A stretch of 64,000 nt of DNA from Bacteroidales bacterium. Its GTDB lineage: Bacteria; Bacteroidota; Bacteroidia; Bacteroidales; UBA932. The notes beneath the pieces were generated by a model that did no database searches, was not told the DNA's origin, and saw nothing but the letters and a program-made list of their open reading frames with translations. The translations under genes and the position numbers were made by a program. How positions within the stretch are numbered: position 1 is the first letter of the stretch; every line of letters starts with the position of its first letter. The stretch lies in assembly GCA_017437125.1 (NCBI GenBank), contig JAFSBV010000019.1, forward strand, positions 1 through 64,000, given 5' to 3'. Below, one piece after another: positions 48,345-56,296 of this stretch.

Positions 48345-50033
48345 TTAGAAAACTTTGAAAAACCATTCTACGCGGATATCCTTTCCGTTCTTATCCTGCT
48401 CACTGCCACATTGAAGGACATTTTCAGGAGTATATTCGACAAGATCCTTCTCTCTAAGGAAATGTGACCACTTCACTCTTTCAGCCTTGGATGCAGCTCC
48501 CGGGCCCTTGCTTCCGTATTCTGCATAGAACGTCGTCTTTTCCGCGTATGGCTTGTCCCAGTTATGCCATCCTTCTCTCACGATATGGTCACCAAGTTCA
48601 CAGTTTATGAACACCGTCTTTGCAAATGACCTCCAAGGGCGGCCGAGATATACCTTTACCGCATCCTCATTATGGATAAGACGGCAGTTGTTGAACACAT
48701 ATCCGAATTTCTCCCACTCCGGAGTAGAGGCTGCCGTCACATAGCTGTTCTTCTTGCTGAGGATCGTGCATTCCTCGAACCAGCATGTCGAAGCACCGAA
48801 GATGAAATCAGTCGTACCCTCTATCCAGCAGTTTCTGAAATACTGACGCTGTCCTTTGCCGTAGGTATAGATCGTATCCTGATTCGCGATGAAACGGCAG
48901 TTTATGAATGCTGCACGGTCAGCATCGACAGTTATGGCACAAGCCTGTCCGATTTCCTTTCCTTCGCCGGATGAATTGGCTATCGTCAGGTTCTCTGCAA
49001 GGAAATCAGAAGCATAAAGGAATACGGTAGAGGTTGCGGATGTTCCCATCTCATATCCGGTAGGTCCGAGCTTCTTAGCATAGTCATTCCATGTTATGAC
49101 CGTATTTGCGGCGGACTGTCCTATCAGATGAAGCCTCTGCTTATTGGTCGGTATCGTGACCTTCTCCTCATAGATTCCATCCTTGATATAAATGGTCGTC
49201 TCATCCTGCTTGCAATAATCAGGAGCAGCGTCCACAGCCTCCTGGACAGTGAAAAAATCGCCGCTTCCATCCTTTGCAACCACAAAATCATACTGCACCA
49301 CATGAGAAGCCAGTTCAGGAATGACCTTGACGATTTCAGGAAGAAGAAGACCGACTATCTTGCGTGCACCTGCGACATTCGTATGTGTATTGTCAACCTT
49401 ACCGTCCGGATGCTTCGGATTCACACCTTTCTCAATCCACATGTAATATTGTCGTGAAGGCTCATCGCCAAGACCCATAAGCCAGTCCTGAGTTATCCTG
49501 TTTGCATCAATCAGAGGCAGTCCGTACTCCCTGGCCACCTGCATGACAGCTTCAGGATAATCTCCGTGACAATTCACCTTGAGATTGCCATTGTCATCAA
49601 ACCATCTTCTTGACACCGGTGTAAAGAGGACTGGTTTTGCACCCACTTTCAAGGCATGATCAATGAAGATTCTAAGATTGTCCTGATATGCTCCGAAAGG
49701 AGCGGCATATCGTGTTGTATCGGATTCCTTCGAGTCATTATGGCCGAACTGAATGAAAAGGTACTCACCGGCCTTCAGATCCTTCTTCACCTCATCCCAT
49801 ATGCCGAGAGTCTGAACGCTTTTGGTACTTCTTCCGTTCTGTGCATAATTTGCCACAACCACATTCGTATCGACATGAGACTTCAGTCTCTGTCCCCATC
49901 CTCTTTCAGGGTTCTCATATGAAAGATCCTTGTCAGCCATGGTAGAATCACCCATAAGACGAAGAACTATCTTATCCTGAGCTGAAGCGGCCACAGATAC
50001 GATCAAGGCAAGAACAATCATTATCTTTCTCAT
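48345..50033 (-). CDS. Fusion of CE12 acetylesterase and CE8 pectin methylesterase
   Basis: A 562-residue exported protein with signal MRKIMIVLALIVSVAASAQ. Residues 20-245 are an SGNH/GDSL esterase of the rhamnogalacturonan-acetylesterase type (CE12): nucleophile S30 in MGDSTMAD, N99 in FGHNDS, and the Asp-x-x-His pair D214/H217 in DNTHTNVAGA. Residues 250-562 are a CE8 beta-helix: D386 in NQDTIY, D409 in GTTDFIFG, and R465 in YLGRPWR. It would remove acetyl and methyl esters from pectin, which opens the backbone to the lyases and GH28. The TTG at 50039 would add two residues; the ATG is preferred. The regulator starts at the very next base after its stop codon. Confidence 0.93.
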   Translation of the reverse strand: MRKIMIVLALIVSVAASAQDKIVLRLMGDSTMADKDLSYENPERGWGQRLKSHVDTNVVVANYAQNGRSTKSVQTLGIWDEVKKDLKAGEYLFIQFGHNDSKESDTTRYAAPFGAYQDNLRIFIDHALKVGAKPVLFTPVSRRWFDDNGNLKVNCHGDYPEAVMQVAREYGLPLIDANRITQDWLMGLGDEPSRQYYMWIEKGVNPKHPDGKVDNTHTNVAGARKIVGLLLPEIVKVIPELASHVVQYDFVVAKDGSGDFFTVQEAVDAAPDYCKQDETTIYIKDGIYEEKVTIPTNKQRLHLIGQSAANTVITWNDYAKKLGPTGYEMGTSATSTVFLYASDFLAENLTIANSSGEGKEIGQACAITVDADRAAFINCRFIANQDTIYTYGKGQRQYFRNCWIEGTTDFIFGASTCWFEECTILSKKNSYVTAASTPEWEKFGYVFNNCRLIHNEDAVKVYLGRPWRSFAKTVFINCELGDHIVREGWHNWDKPYAEKTTFYAEYGSKGPGAASKAERVKWSHFLREKDLVEYTPENVLQCGSEQDKNGKDIRVEWFFKVF

Positions 50034-50050
50034 ATTCAATGCTTTAATCT

Positions 50051-51664
50051 TTATTCCACTATGACATTGTCAGACTTATACTGGAAAACTGACGGTGTTT
50101 CCTGACCATCTGCATCCTTGCAGTTCTGAATGACCACATTCTTGCAGTTGGCAAGACTATAACCCATGCCCTCTGCCTGGGTTATGTCAACATTCCTGAG
50201 CACGACGCCTGTCGAATAACGGAGATCCGCACCCTTGTCGGCTATGATCTCGCAATTCTCGACAACAATATTCTCAATGTTCTTTTCTGGGATTCCATTG
50301 AAATACATAGCCCTGGCAGCTCCGCTGCAGACAACATCGCTGACATATATATCCTTGAACTGAGGGGTGGTCTCGTCTGCCGGTACATACTCGACATCAA
50401 ATGCCGGAAGACCGTCTGCAGCAGCCTCAACCGCTGATTTTCCTCCATAATGAAGATCAAAGAGAAGTGGTTCGGTAGGAATGTTCATCATGACGATGTC
50501 CCTGATATGGATATTCTCTACAACTCCTCCGCGGCCACGGCAGCTCTTGAAACGGAGGCCGACATCGGTTCCGAGAAAACGGCAGTTGGTCACACTGATG
50601 TTCTGGACACCTCCTGACATCTCGCTACCCACTACGAAACCGCCATGTCCATGGAAAACTATACAGTTGTCAACGATAAGGTTCCTGCAAGGCCTTGCCC
50701 TTCTTCTGCCATCCTCGTTCTTTCCGGACTTGATGCAGATGGCGTCATCTCCTACATCAAAGCTTGAATTGATCACCAGGACATCTTCACAAGAATCCAC
50801 ATCAAGTCCGTCGCCGTTCTGTGAATACCACGGATTGCGGACAGTGATGTTATTGATGATGACGTTCCTGCACATCAGAGGATGGATGTTCCAGCATGGA
50901 GAATTCTGGAAAAGACAATCCTCAAGAAGAACGTTCTCGCAATTCTTAAGACCGATAAGGACAGGACGAAGATAGGTCTTGACGCTGTTCCATTCCTCAT
51001 CTGTGGTCAGGCCCTGAGGAACATTGAAGGCATCACTTACCACTGCACCCCTGTATGAAGTCGAATCCGGATACCACAGATCCCCTTTTTCATTGGTAAA
51101 TCCACCGCTCTTGAGCAGTTCCTTCCACTGCGAAGGAGCCATCTTGGACTTCTTCACCTGCCTCCATGAATCACCGTTACCGTCGATCGTACCACCTCCG
51201 GTAATAGCGATATTCCTTGCTCCGTCCGCATTGATAGGAGCAAGACAGCGCTTCGTATCAAGTCCTTCAAATACAGTCTCGACTATCGGATAAAGATCTC
51301 TGTCATCAGAAAAGAGAAGAACGGCATCTGGTCTGATATGAAGCTCGATATTATCCTTGAGAGTGATCGGACCGGTAAGCCATACACCCTTTGGTACTAC
51401 AAGTCTTCCGCCGCCATATTCGACAAGTACGTCTATAGCCCTGGCAAAGGCTTCGCTGTTGAGAGTGACTCCGTCACCGACTCCGCCGTAATCCGATATA
51501 CAGATCTCACGTGCCGGAATCTGCGGGCGATGCACCCTTTCCATCTCGAATGGAAGATCCTCGTAAAGGTAAGCGAATTCATAATCCGATGTACAAGAAA
51601 ACAAGGTTGTCCATGATAAAAGGACAACAGCCGGCCATATCAGTCCTGATTTAAAAGCATTCAT
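50051..51664 (-). CDS. GH28 polygalacturonase lipoprotein
   Basis: A 537-residue pectinase hydrolysing alpha-1,4-galacturonosyl bonds. The lipoprotein signal ends TTLFSC (Cys24). The beta-helix has all GH28 motifs: NGDGLD (283-288, the NTD equivalent), GDDA (305-308), GHGG (339-342) and RFK (371-373), with D285 or D288 and D306/D307 as the catalytic acids. The N-terminal DYGGVGDGVTLNSEAF is typical. It is the first gene of the pectin operon, immediately preceded by the inverted repeat and promoter at 51670-51712. It could be endo- or exo-acting. Confidence 0.95.
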   Translation of the reverse strand: MNAFKSGLIWPAVVLLSWTTLFSCTSDYEFAYLYEDLPFEMERVHRPQIPAREICISDYGGVGDGVTLNSEAFARAIDVLVEYGGGRLVVPKGVWLTGPITLKDNIELHIRPDAVLLFSDDRDLYPIVETVFEGLDTKRCLAPINADGARNIAITGGGTIDGNGDSWRQVKKSKMAPSQWKELLKSGGFTNEKGDLWYPDSTSYRGAVVSDAFNVPQGLTTDEEWNSVKTYLRPVLIGLKNCENVLLEDCLFQNSPCWNIHPLMCRNVIINNITVRNPWYSQNGDGLDVDSCEDVLVINSSFDVGDDAICIKSGKNEDGRRRARPCRNLIVDNCIVFHGHGGFVVGSEMSGGVQNISVTNCRFLGTDVGLRFKSCRGRGGVVENIHIRDIVMMNIPTEPLLFDLHYGGKSAVEAAADGLPAFDVEYVPADETTPQFKDIYVSDVVCSGAARAMYFNGIPEKNIENIVVENCEIIADKGADLRYSTGVVLRNVDITQAEGMGYSLANCKNVVIQNCKDADGQETPSVFQYKSDNVIVE

Positions 51665-51669
51665 AAGAA

Positions 51670-51712
51670 AAGCCTGTTAGTGATTATTGCAAATATAATC
51701 ATTAACAGGCTT
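51670..51712 (-). terminator. Inverted repeat acting as terminator, with a promoter in its loop
   Basis: Two 18-base arms (51670-51687 and 51695-51712) are complementary except for one G-T pair, with a 7-base loop. On the minus strand the hairpin is followed by TTTTC and then, 5 bases before the end of the arm, the GH28 start codon. It would stop transcripts coming from buk. The minus-strand TATATTTG at 51690-51697 lies across the loop, so transcripts starting there would lack most of the hairpin. Confidence 0.75.
51690..51697 (-). promoter_or_regulatory. -7 promoter element of the pectin operon
   Basis: The minus strand reads TATATTTG, an exact TAnnTTTG match, placed in the loop of the terminator-like inverted repeat. 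Transcription would begin around 51683-51686, leaving a leader of about 20 bases. The flanking symmetry could alternatively be an operator. I see no clear -33 element. Confidence 0.55.
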
Positions 51713-51751
51713 ATTACATATGATTTTTTATCGCAAAGGATAGATTATTCG

Positions 51752-52867
51752 TCAAAAGCGATCCGGATGGTAATACTTTATCTCGAACTCACCCGCGAGT
51801 ATGCCATATCCGTTCTCGGCCAGTGACTCCAGTTCATTCTCACCCGCATAGACCTCTACCGGAGCAATGAATCCCACACGTTCCCTGATGTCATCGACGA
51901 TCATCTTGCTGTATGCGATTCCTCCTGTAAGGATTATGGCGTCAACCTTGCCGCATACAACCGTCGCAAGAGCACCGATGTACTTTGCTACAGACACGCA
52001 GTAACCTTTCAGGAATACTGTGCAAGCCTCATCTCCTGCCTCGGAACGGGCTGCAAGCTCACGAAAATCATTGGTTCCGAAATAGGCCACGGCACCACCT
52101 CTTCCGACAAGTCTCTTCTTGATCTGGGCCTCAGTCCATTTTCCGCTGAAGCATTTCTCGACAAGAGGGAATGCAGGTACGCTTCCGGCACGCTCCGGAC
52201 TTATAGGGCCGTCACCACCCAGTGCATCATTGGTATCGATTACAAGTCCGTTACGATGGAGGGAAACGGATGATCCACCTCCCATATGCGCAACGATTAC
52301 AGTCACTTCCTTATTGGTCTTGCCTACGCTGCGGGCATAACGCCTTACCATCGCACGTGAGTTGAGGGCATGGAAAAGGGTTCTGCGAGGGAATTCAGGA
52401 AGTCCTCCTACCTTCACCTCAGGAAGCATCTCATCGGCCATCGGAGGATCTGCGATGAAGGCACGGCATTTCTCTTCAATGCCTTCTGCAGCACGTGCTT
52501 CATTGACCATGACTGCGATATCGTCTGCAATCAGGGCACTGAGGTTACATGCATGAGCACCCTCCTTCGCTTCCATAAGTGCATCGCGCATTTCCTGTGT
52601 CACTTCATACACACCTGTCCTTATAGGTGTTATGAGTCCGCCACGCGCCATCGCTATGTCCAAGGTTTGCAGAGCAATGCCTTTCTCGCAAAGAAAATCC
52701 GTAATGGCATCACGACGCATAGGAGTCTGATCCATCACTGATTCATAAGCGGCAATCTCTTCTGCAGAATGAGTGAGTCCTTTCTCAAACATCATTTCGC
52801 CCGAGTCATAGACTGCAATCTTTGTCGAAGTGGAGCCGGTATTTATCACCAGTATTCTGCCGTTCAT
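51752..52867 (-). CDS. buk: Butyrate kinase
   Basis: Transfers phosphate from butyryl-phosphate to ADP, giving butyrate and ATP; related acids such as isobutyrate may also be used. The 371 residues show the ASKHA-fold phosphate motif NTGSTSTK (about 9-16), the family tracts ARGGLITPI and VAHMGGGSSVSLHRNG, and the adenosine motif LTGGIAYS. It is slightly longer than the common 355 residues. It lies 29 bases downstream of ptb, the normal partner, and its stop is 40 bases from the terminator before the pectin locus. Confidence 0.94.
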   Translation of the reverse strand: MNGRILVINTGSTSTKIAVYDSGEMMFEKGLTHSAEEIAAYESVMDQTPMRRDAITDFLCEKGIALQTLDIAMARGGLITPIRTGVYEVTQEMRDALMEAKEGAHACNLSALIADDIAVMVNEARAAEGIEEKCRAFIADPPMADEMLPEVKVGGLPEFPRRTLFHALNSRAMVRRYARSVGKTNKEVTVIVAHMGGGSSVSLHRNGLVIDTNDALGGDGPISPERAGSVPAFPLVEKCFSGKWTEAQIKKRLVGRGGAVAYFGTNDFRELAARSEAGDEACTVFLKGYCVSVAKYIGALATVVCGKVDAIILTGGIAYSKMIVDDIRERVGFIAPVEVYAGENELESLAENGYGILAGEFEIKYYHPDRF

Positions 52868-52896
52868 AATTGGTTGTTTTAGTGTTGGTTAAAGTA

Positions 52897-53805
52897 CTAT
52901 TTAACGGACATCGCAGCTATGGCGATCGAATTAAGCTTCGTATCAATGCTGTCAGCACGGCTTGAAAGAACGCATGGAACCTTGGCACCGACAAGGATAC
53001 CGGCCTGCTTCACACCCGGAACAAGCTTGGAATTCGCCTTGTAGAAGACATTTCCGGATTCGATGTTCGGGAAGAGGAGACAGTCAGCATCACCCGCCAC
53101 AGGACTCACGAGGCCCTTTATCTCGACGGATTCCTTGTCAATTGCGACATCAAGTGCAAGAGGACCGTCAGCGATGCATCCCTTTATCTGTCCGCGATCA
53201 ACCATCTTAGAAAGCATGGCAGCCTCTACTGATGCCGGCTGGCTTGTCAGAACCTGCTCGGTAGCAGCAATGATAGCTACCTTAGGTTTCTCCACGCCTA
53301 CGGCCTTGGCTGTCCTGATAAGGAAATCCATTATGATCTGCTTCTGCTTGAAATCAGGTGCCGGAATCACCGCCACATCACCTACAAAGAGAAGCTTATG
53401 ATAGCTCGGTATCTCAAGGACGGTACAATGAGTAAGCGTTCCTTTCGGAGGAAGAAGTCCCGTTTCCTTGTTAAGGATGGCACGAAGGAACTTGTCCGTA
53501 GAGCATAGGCCCTTCATAAGGAAATCTCCTTCACCGTCACGTATCATCTGAACAGCCTGAGCGACAGAGGCAAGCTCATTCGCATTATGCACTACCGCGA
53601 ATTTGGCAACATCGACATTTTCGGCTTTGCAGGCTTCGGCAATAAGTCCCTCATCACCGACAAGTGTCACATCGGCAAGTCCGAGATCGACCGCCATTGA
53701 TGCCGCTGCTATGGTATGACCGTCCACACCCCATGCAGCAACCATTCTTTTTCTTGAATCTCTGCTCTTGAGTTCGGCAAAGATCTGCTTGAATTCAGTA
53801 AACAT
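52897..53805 (-). CDS. ptb: Phosphate butyryltransferase
   Basis: Converts butyryl-CoA and phosphate to butyryl-phosphate and CoA, the step before butyrate kinase. The protein has 302 residues in the phosphate acetyl/butyryltransferase fold, with GDFLMKGLCSTDKFLRAIL, THCTVLEIPSYHKLL and IADGPLALDVAI as typical tracts. The open frame reaches up to 53871, but that would overlap ackA and cross the terminator hairpin, so the ATG at 53803-53805 (MFTEFKQI) is the better start. Confidence 0.93.
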   Translation of the reverse strand: MFTEFKQIFAELKSRDSRKRMVAAWGVDGHTIAAASMAVDLGLADVTLVGDEGLIAEACKAENVDVAKFAVVHNANELASVAQAVQMIRDGEGDFLMKGLCSTDKFLRAILNKETGLLPPKGTLTHCTVLEIPSYHKLLFVGDVAVIPAPDFKQKQIIMDFLIRTAKAVGVEKPKVAIIAATEQVLTSQPASVEAAMLSKMVDRGQIKGCIADGPLALDVAIDKESVEIKGLVSPVAGDADCLLFPNIESGNVFYKANSKLVPGVKQAGILVGAKVPCVLSSRADSIDTKLNSIAIAAMSVK

Positions 53806-53817
53806 CGTATCTGCATT

Positions 53818-53846
53818 AAAAAGGCCCCCGGACAAGCCAGAGGGCC
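53818..53846 (-). terminator. Probable intrinsic terminator or attenuator between ackA and ptb
   Basis: On the minus strand GGCCCTCTGG (53846-53837) pairs with CCGGGGGCC (53831-53823) with small irregularities, followed by TTTTT. It directly follows the ackA stop codon. I see no TAnnTTTG element between it and ptb, so ptb-buk may depend on partial read-through. Confidence 0.6.
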
Positions 53847-53851
53847 ATAGA

Positions 53852-55063
53852 TTATTCTTCTTCCTGAACAATATTCATCGTATCACGTGCGATCATGAGC
53901 TCTTCGTTCGTAGTGATCACAGCAACCTTCACATTTGAATCCGGAAGCGTTATGAGCACATCCTGTCCTGTCGCAACATTTGCGTCATAATCGAACTTGA
54001 CGCCAAGATAAGTGAGGTTCTCACACACACGACGGCGGAGACGGCTGTTGTTTTCTCCGATACCTCCTGTAAAGACGATAAGGTCAACACCATTCATTGC
54101 AGCCGCATATGCTCCGATGAACTTGGTGATGTCGTAAGTAAGCTTCTTGAGAGTAAGCTTTGCCTTCTCGTCTCCGGCATTTGCCGCCTCATTGAGGTCA
54201 CGAGCATCTGATGAAACGCATGAGAGGCCGAGGAATCCGCTCTTCTTGTTGAGCACCTTGCTCATTTCAGCAGCACTGAGGCCTTCCTTCTCCTGGATAT
54301 ATGTAACGATTTCAGGGTCGATGTTACCGCATCTTGTTCCCATGATGAGACCCTCAAGCGGTGTGAAACCCATTGTAGTATCAACAGATTTTCCGTTAAG
54401 GACAGCTGCAATCGAGCTTCCGTTTCCGAGGTGACATGTAATCACCTTTGAAAGTTCGGGATCAAGACCTGCGAAACGAGCACCCTTGTCCGAAACATAT
54501 CTGTGGCTTGTGCCGTGGAAACCGTAACGACGGATGCCGTACTTCTCATAATATTCATATGGAAGGGCATACATATATGCATATGAAGGCATTGTCTGAT
54601 GGAATGCTGTATCAAACACACCGACCTGAGGCACTGTTGGAAGGACTGCTGATACAGCCCTGATACCCAGGATGTTCGCAGGGTTATGAAGCGGTGCGAA
54701 AACAGAGCATCTTTCAAGCTGTTCGATCACCTTGTCAGTTATGAGCTGGCTGCATACGAACTCCTCTGCACCGTGCACAACGCGATGTCCGACAGCCTCG
54801 ATATCCTCAAGAGTTGTAAGAACTCCATACTCCTTGTCAAGAAGAGCATCCATGACTGCCCTTATACCTACGGTATGGTCCTCAATCGGCATTTCCTTTA
54901 CATATTTCTCCTTTCCTGTCGCCTGATGCTTGAGGCAGCCTGTTTCCATTCCGATCCTCTCAACGAGACCTTTGGCAAGAAGATCATAAACCTCATCACT
55001 CTTCATATCAAGAAGCTGATACTTGAGCGACGAACTTCCGCAATTAAGTACTAAAATGATCAT
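53852..55063 (-). CDS. ackA: Acetate kinase
   Basis: Forms acetate and ATP from acetyl-phosphate and ADP. The 403 residues carry the N-terminal LNCGSSSLKYQLL phosphate motif, RVVHG, the FDTAFH tract, HLGNGSS and GFTPLEGLIMGTRCG, and the adenosine motif FTGGIGENN. A TAACTTTG promoter element at 55133-55140 precedes it. Phosphotransacetylase (pta) is not in the window, so acetyl-phosphate must be supplied from elsewhere. Confidence 0.96.
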   Translation of the reverse strand: MIILVLNCGSSSLKYQLLDMKSDEVYDLLAKGLVERIGMETGCLKHQATGKEKYVKEMPIEDHTVGIRAVMDALLDKEYGVLTTLEDIEAVGHRVVHGAEEFVCSQLITDKVIEQLERCSVFAPLHNPANILGIRAVSAVLPTVPQVGVFDTAFHQTMPSYAYMYALPYEYYEKYGIRRYGFHGTSHRYVSDKGARFAGLDPELSKVITCHLGNGSSIAAVLNGKSVDTTMGFTPLEGLIMGTRCGNIDPEIVTYIQEKEGLSAAEMSKVLNKKSGFLGLSCVSSDARDLNEAANAGDEKAKLTLKKLTYDITKFIGAYAAAMNGVDLIVFTGGIGENNSRLRRRVCENLTYLGVKFDYDANVATGQDVLITLPDSNVKVAVITTNEELMIARDTMNIVQEEE

Positions 55064-55128
55064 TTTTCTATGGTTTTGTTTCAGTTTTCAGTGTATCGTT
55101 TGAAATTTCAAAGAAATTCCAGTCCATC

Positions 55129-55165
55129 TTTGCAAAGTTATAAAAATTATCGCTACTTTCGCAAA
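55129..55165. promoter_or_regulatory. Interleaved divergent promoters (ackA / ComEC-like gene)
   Basis: Plus strand: TTTG (55129-55132), 21 bases, TACTTTCG (55154-55161), pointing at the ComEC-like gene. Minus strand: TTTG (55165-55162), 21 bases, TAACTTTG (55140-55133), pointing at ackA. Each -7 element lies inside the spacer or flank of the other promoter, and both have the same -33 to -7 spacing. The plus -7 has one mismatch from TAnnTTTG. Confidence 0.6.
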
Positions 55166-55178
55166 AAACAGGAACGAA

Positions 55179-56288
55179 ATGAAAGAGGAGAGAGATTTAG
55201 CGGGGTTCGTCCTTGCCTTTGCCATCGGTGTATTCATTGCAACCGGTTCATCTCAAGATGATTATGTCCGCATATCAGCATCAAGCTCATTATTCCTTGG
55301 TGCATCCGTCATGACCGTCATTGCATTGATGCGAAATTCCGAAACAGGTTACGCGAAAGTACCGTCAGGCTTGCTGACATACGCAGCAGGGTTCTTCTGC
55401 GGAGGATTCACAGGTGCACACGGGATGCTGGCAAATACAGGCATGACCGATATGCTTTCATGGCTTGAAGAACTGGGTGAAAGGACAGGGATGGCGATAG
55501 ACAGGATAGGTTTTTCCGACAGAAAGATCAATTCCATAATAAAGGCTCTCATCACAGGAGACCGGAACGACATTCCCGAAACGGTCAAAGAGGCCTTCAG
55601 AAACAGCGGCGCTTCACATATCCTGGCCCTGTCGGGCTTTCATCTCGGCATTGTCTATGGGATCATCTCGAAAATGCTGTCATGGACAGGCGGAACGAGA
55701 AAGGCGAAGATTTTCAGGAGCCTTGCCGTCATTCTCTCATGCACGTTATACACATTTGCCACAGGCGCAGGTGCATCCATATCAAGAGCATTGATATTCA
55801 TAATACTTAGAGAAACGGCAATAATGACGCATCGCAGCACCTCTACCTCATCAATCCTGCTTTCTGCAATGCTGATCCAGCTGACACTCAGTCCGGCAGA
55901 TATCCGTTCCGTTAGCTTCCAGCTGTCTTATGCAGCCATGGCAGGAATCGCATGGATATTCCCATATTTCAATTCATTCTGGCCGGAAAACAAGAAGAAC
56001 GAGGCAAGGCAATGGCCTCTGTTAAGAAAGATATGGTCATCGGCAGCCTTGTCTGTCTCATGCCAGATTACCACAGGACTGCTCGCATGGTTCTATTTCG
56101 ACTCGTTTCCGAGACATTTCCTAATAACGAATCTCATAGCCGTTCCCTTGACCGGAATCATAATCCCCTTGTCACTGATGACGTTACTGCTGGATACTGC
56201 CGATATGTGTCCGGACTTCCTGATATATGTCACCGAGGTTCTTGTAACATCGCTTTCCCGATCCTTGGAGATCATCGCCTCAATGTAG
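55179..56288 (+). CDS. Short ComEC/Rec2-type membrane protein
   Basis: A 369-residue polytopic membrane protein matching only the central 'Competence' domain of ComEC/Rec2, the channel for single-stranded DNA uptake. The diagnostic tract ALITGDRNDIPETVKEAFRN followed by GASHILALSGFHLGIVYG is present at about 125-170. The N-terminal OB-like domain is missing or reduced to two membrane segments, and the C-terminal metallo-beta-lactamase domain is absent, so it is about half the usual length. It may be a core channel form. The gene is divergent from ackA, and its end lies 8 bases from the convergent apbE. Confidence 0.82.
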   Translation: MKEERDLAGFVLAFAIGVFIATGSSQDDYVRISASSSLFLGASVMTVIALMRNSETGYAKVPSGLLTYAAGFFCGGFTGAHGMLANTGMTDMLSWLEELGERTGMAIDRIGFSDRKINSIIKALITGDRNDIPETVKEAFRNSGASHILALSGFHLGIVYGIISKMLSWTGGTRKAKIFRSLAVILSCTLYTFATGAGASISRALIFIILRETAIMTHRSTSTSSILLSAMLIQLTLSPADIRSVSFQLSYAAMAGIAWIFPYFNSFWPENKKNEARQWPLLRKIWSSAALSVSCQITTGLLAWFYFDSFPRHFLITNLIAVPLTGIIIPLSLMTLLLDTADMCPDFLIYVTEVLVTSLSRSLEIIASM

Positions 56289-56296
56289 CACGGGCA

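Noticed and set aside
29155-51664. Pectin locus as a recently acquired mobile island
   Set aside because: No integrase, insertion sequence, tRNA target or direct repeats were seen at either end, and codon use by eye resembles the flanking genes.
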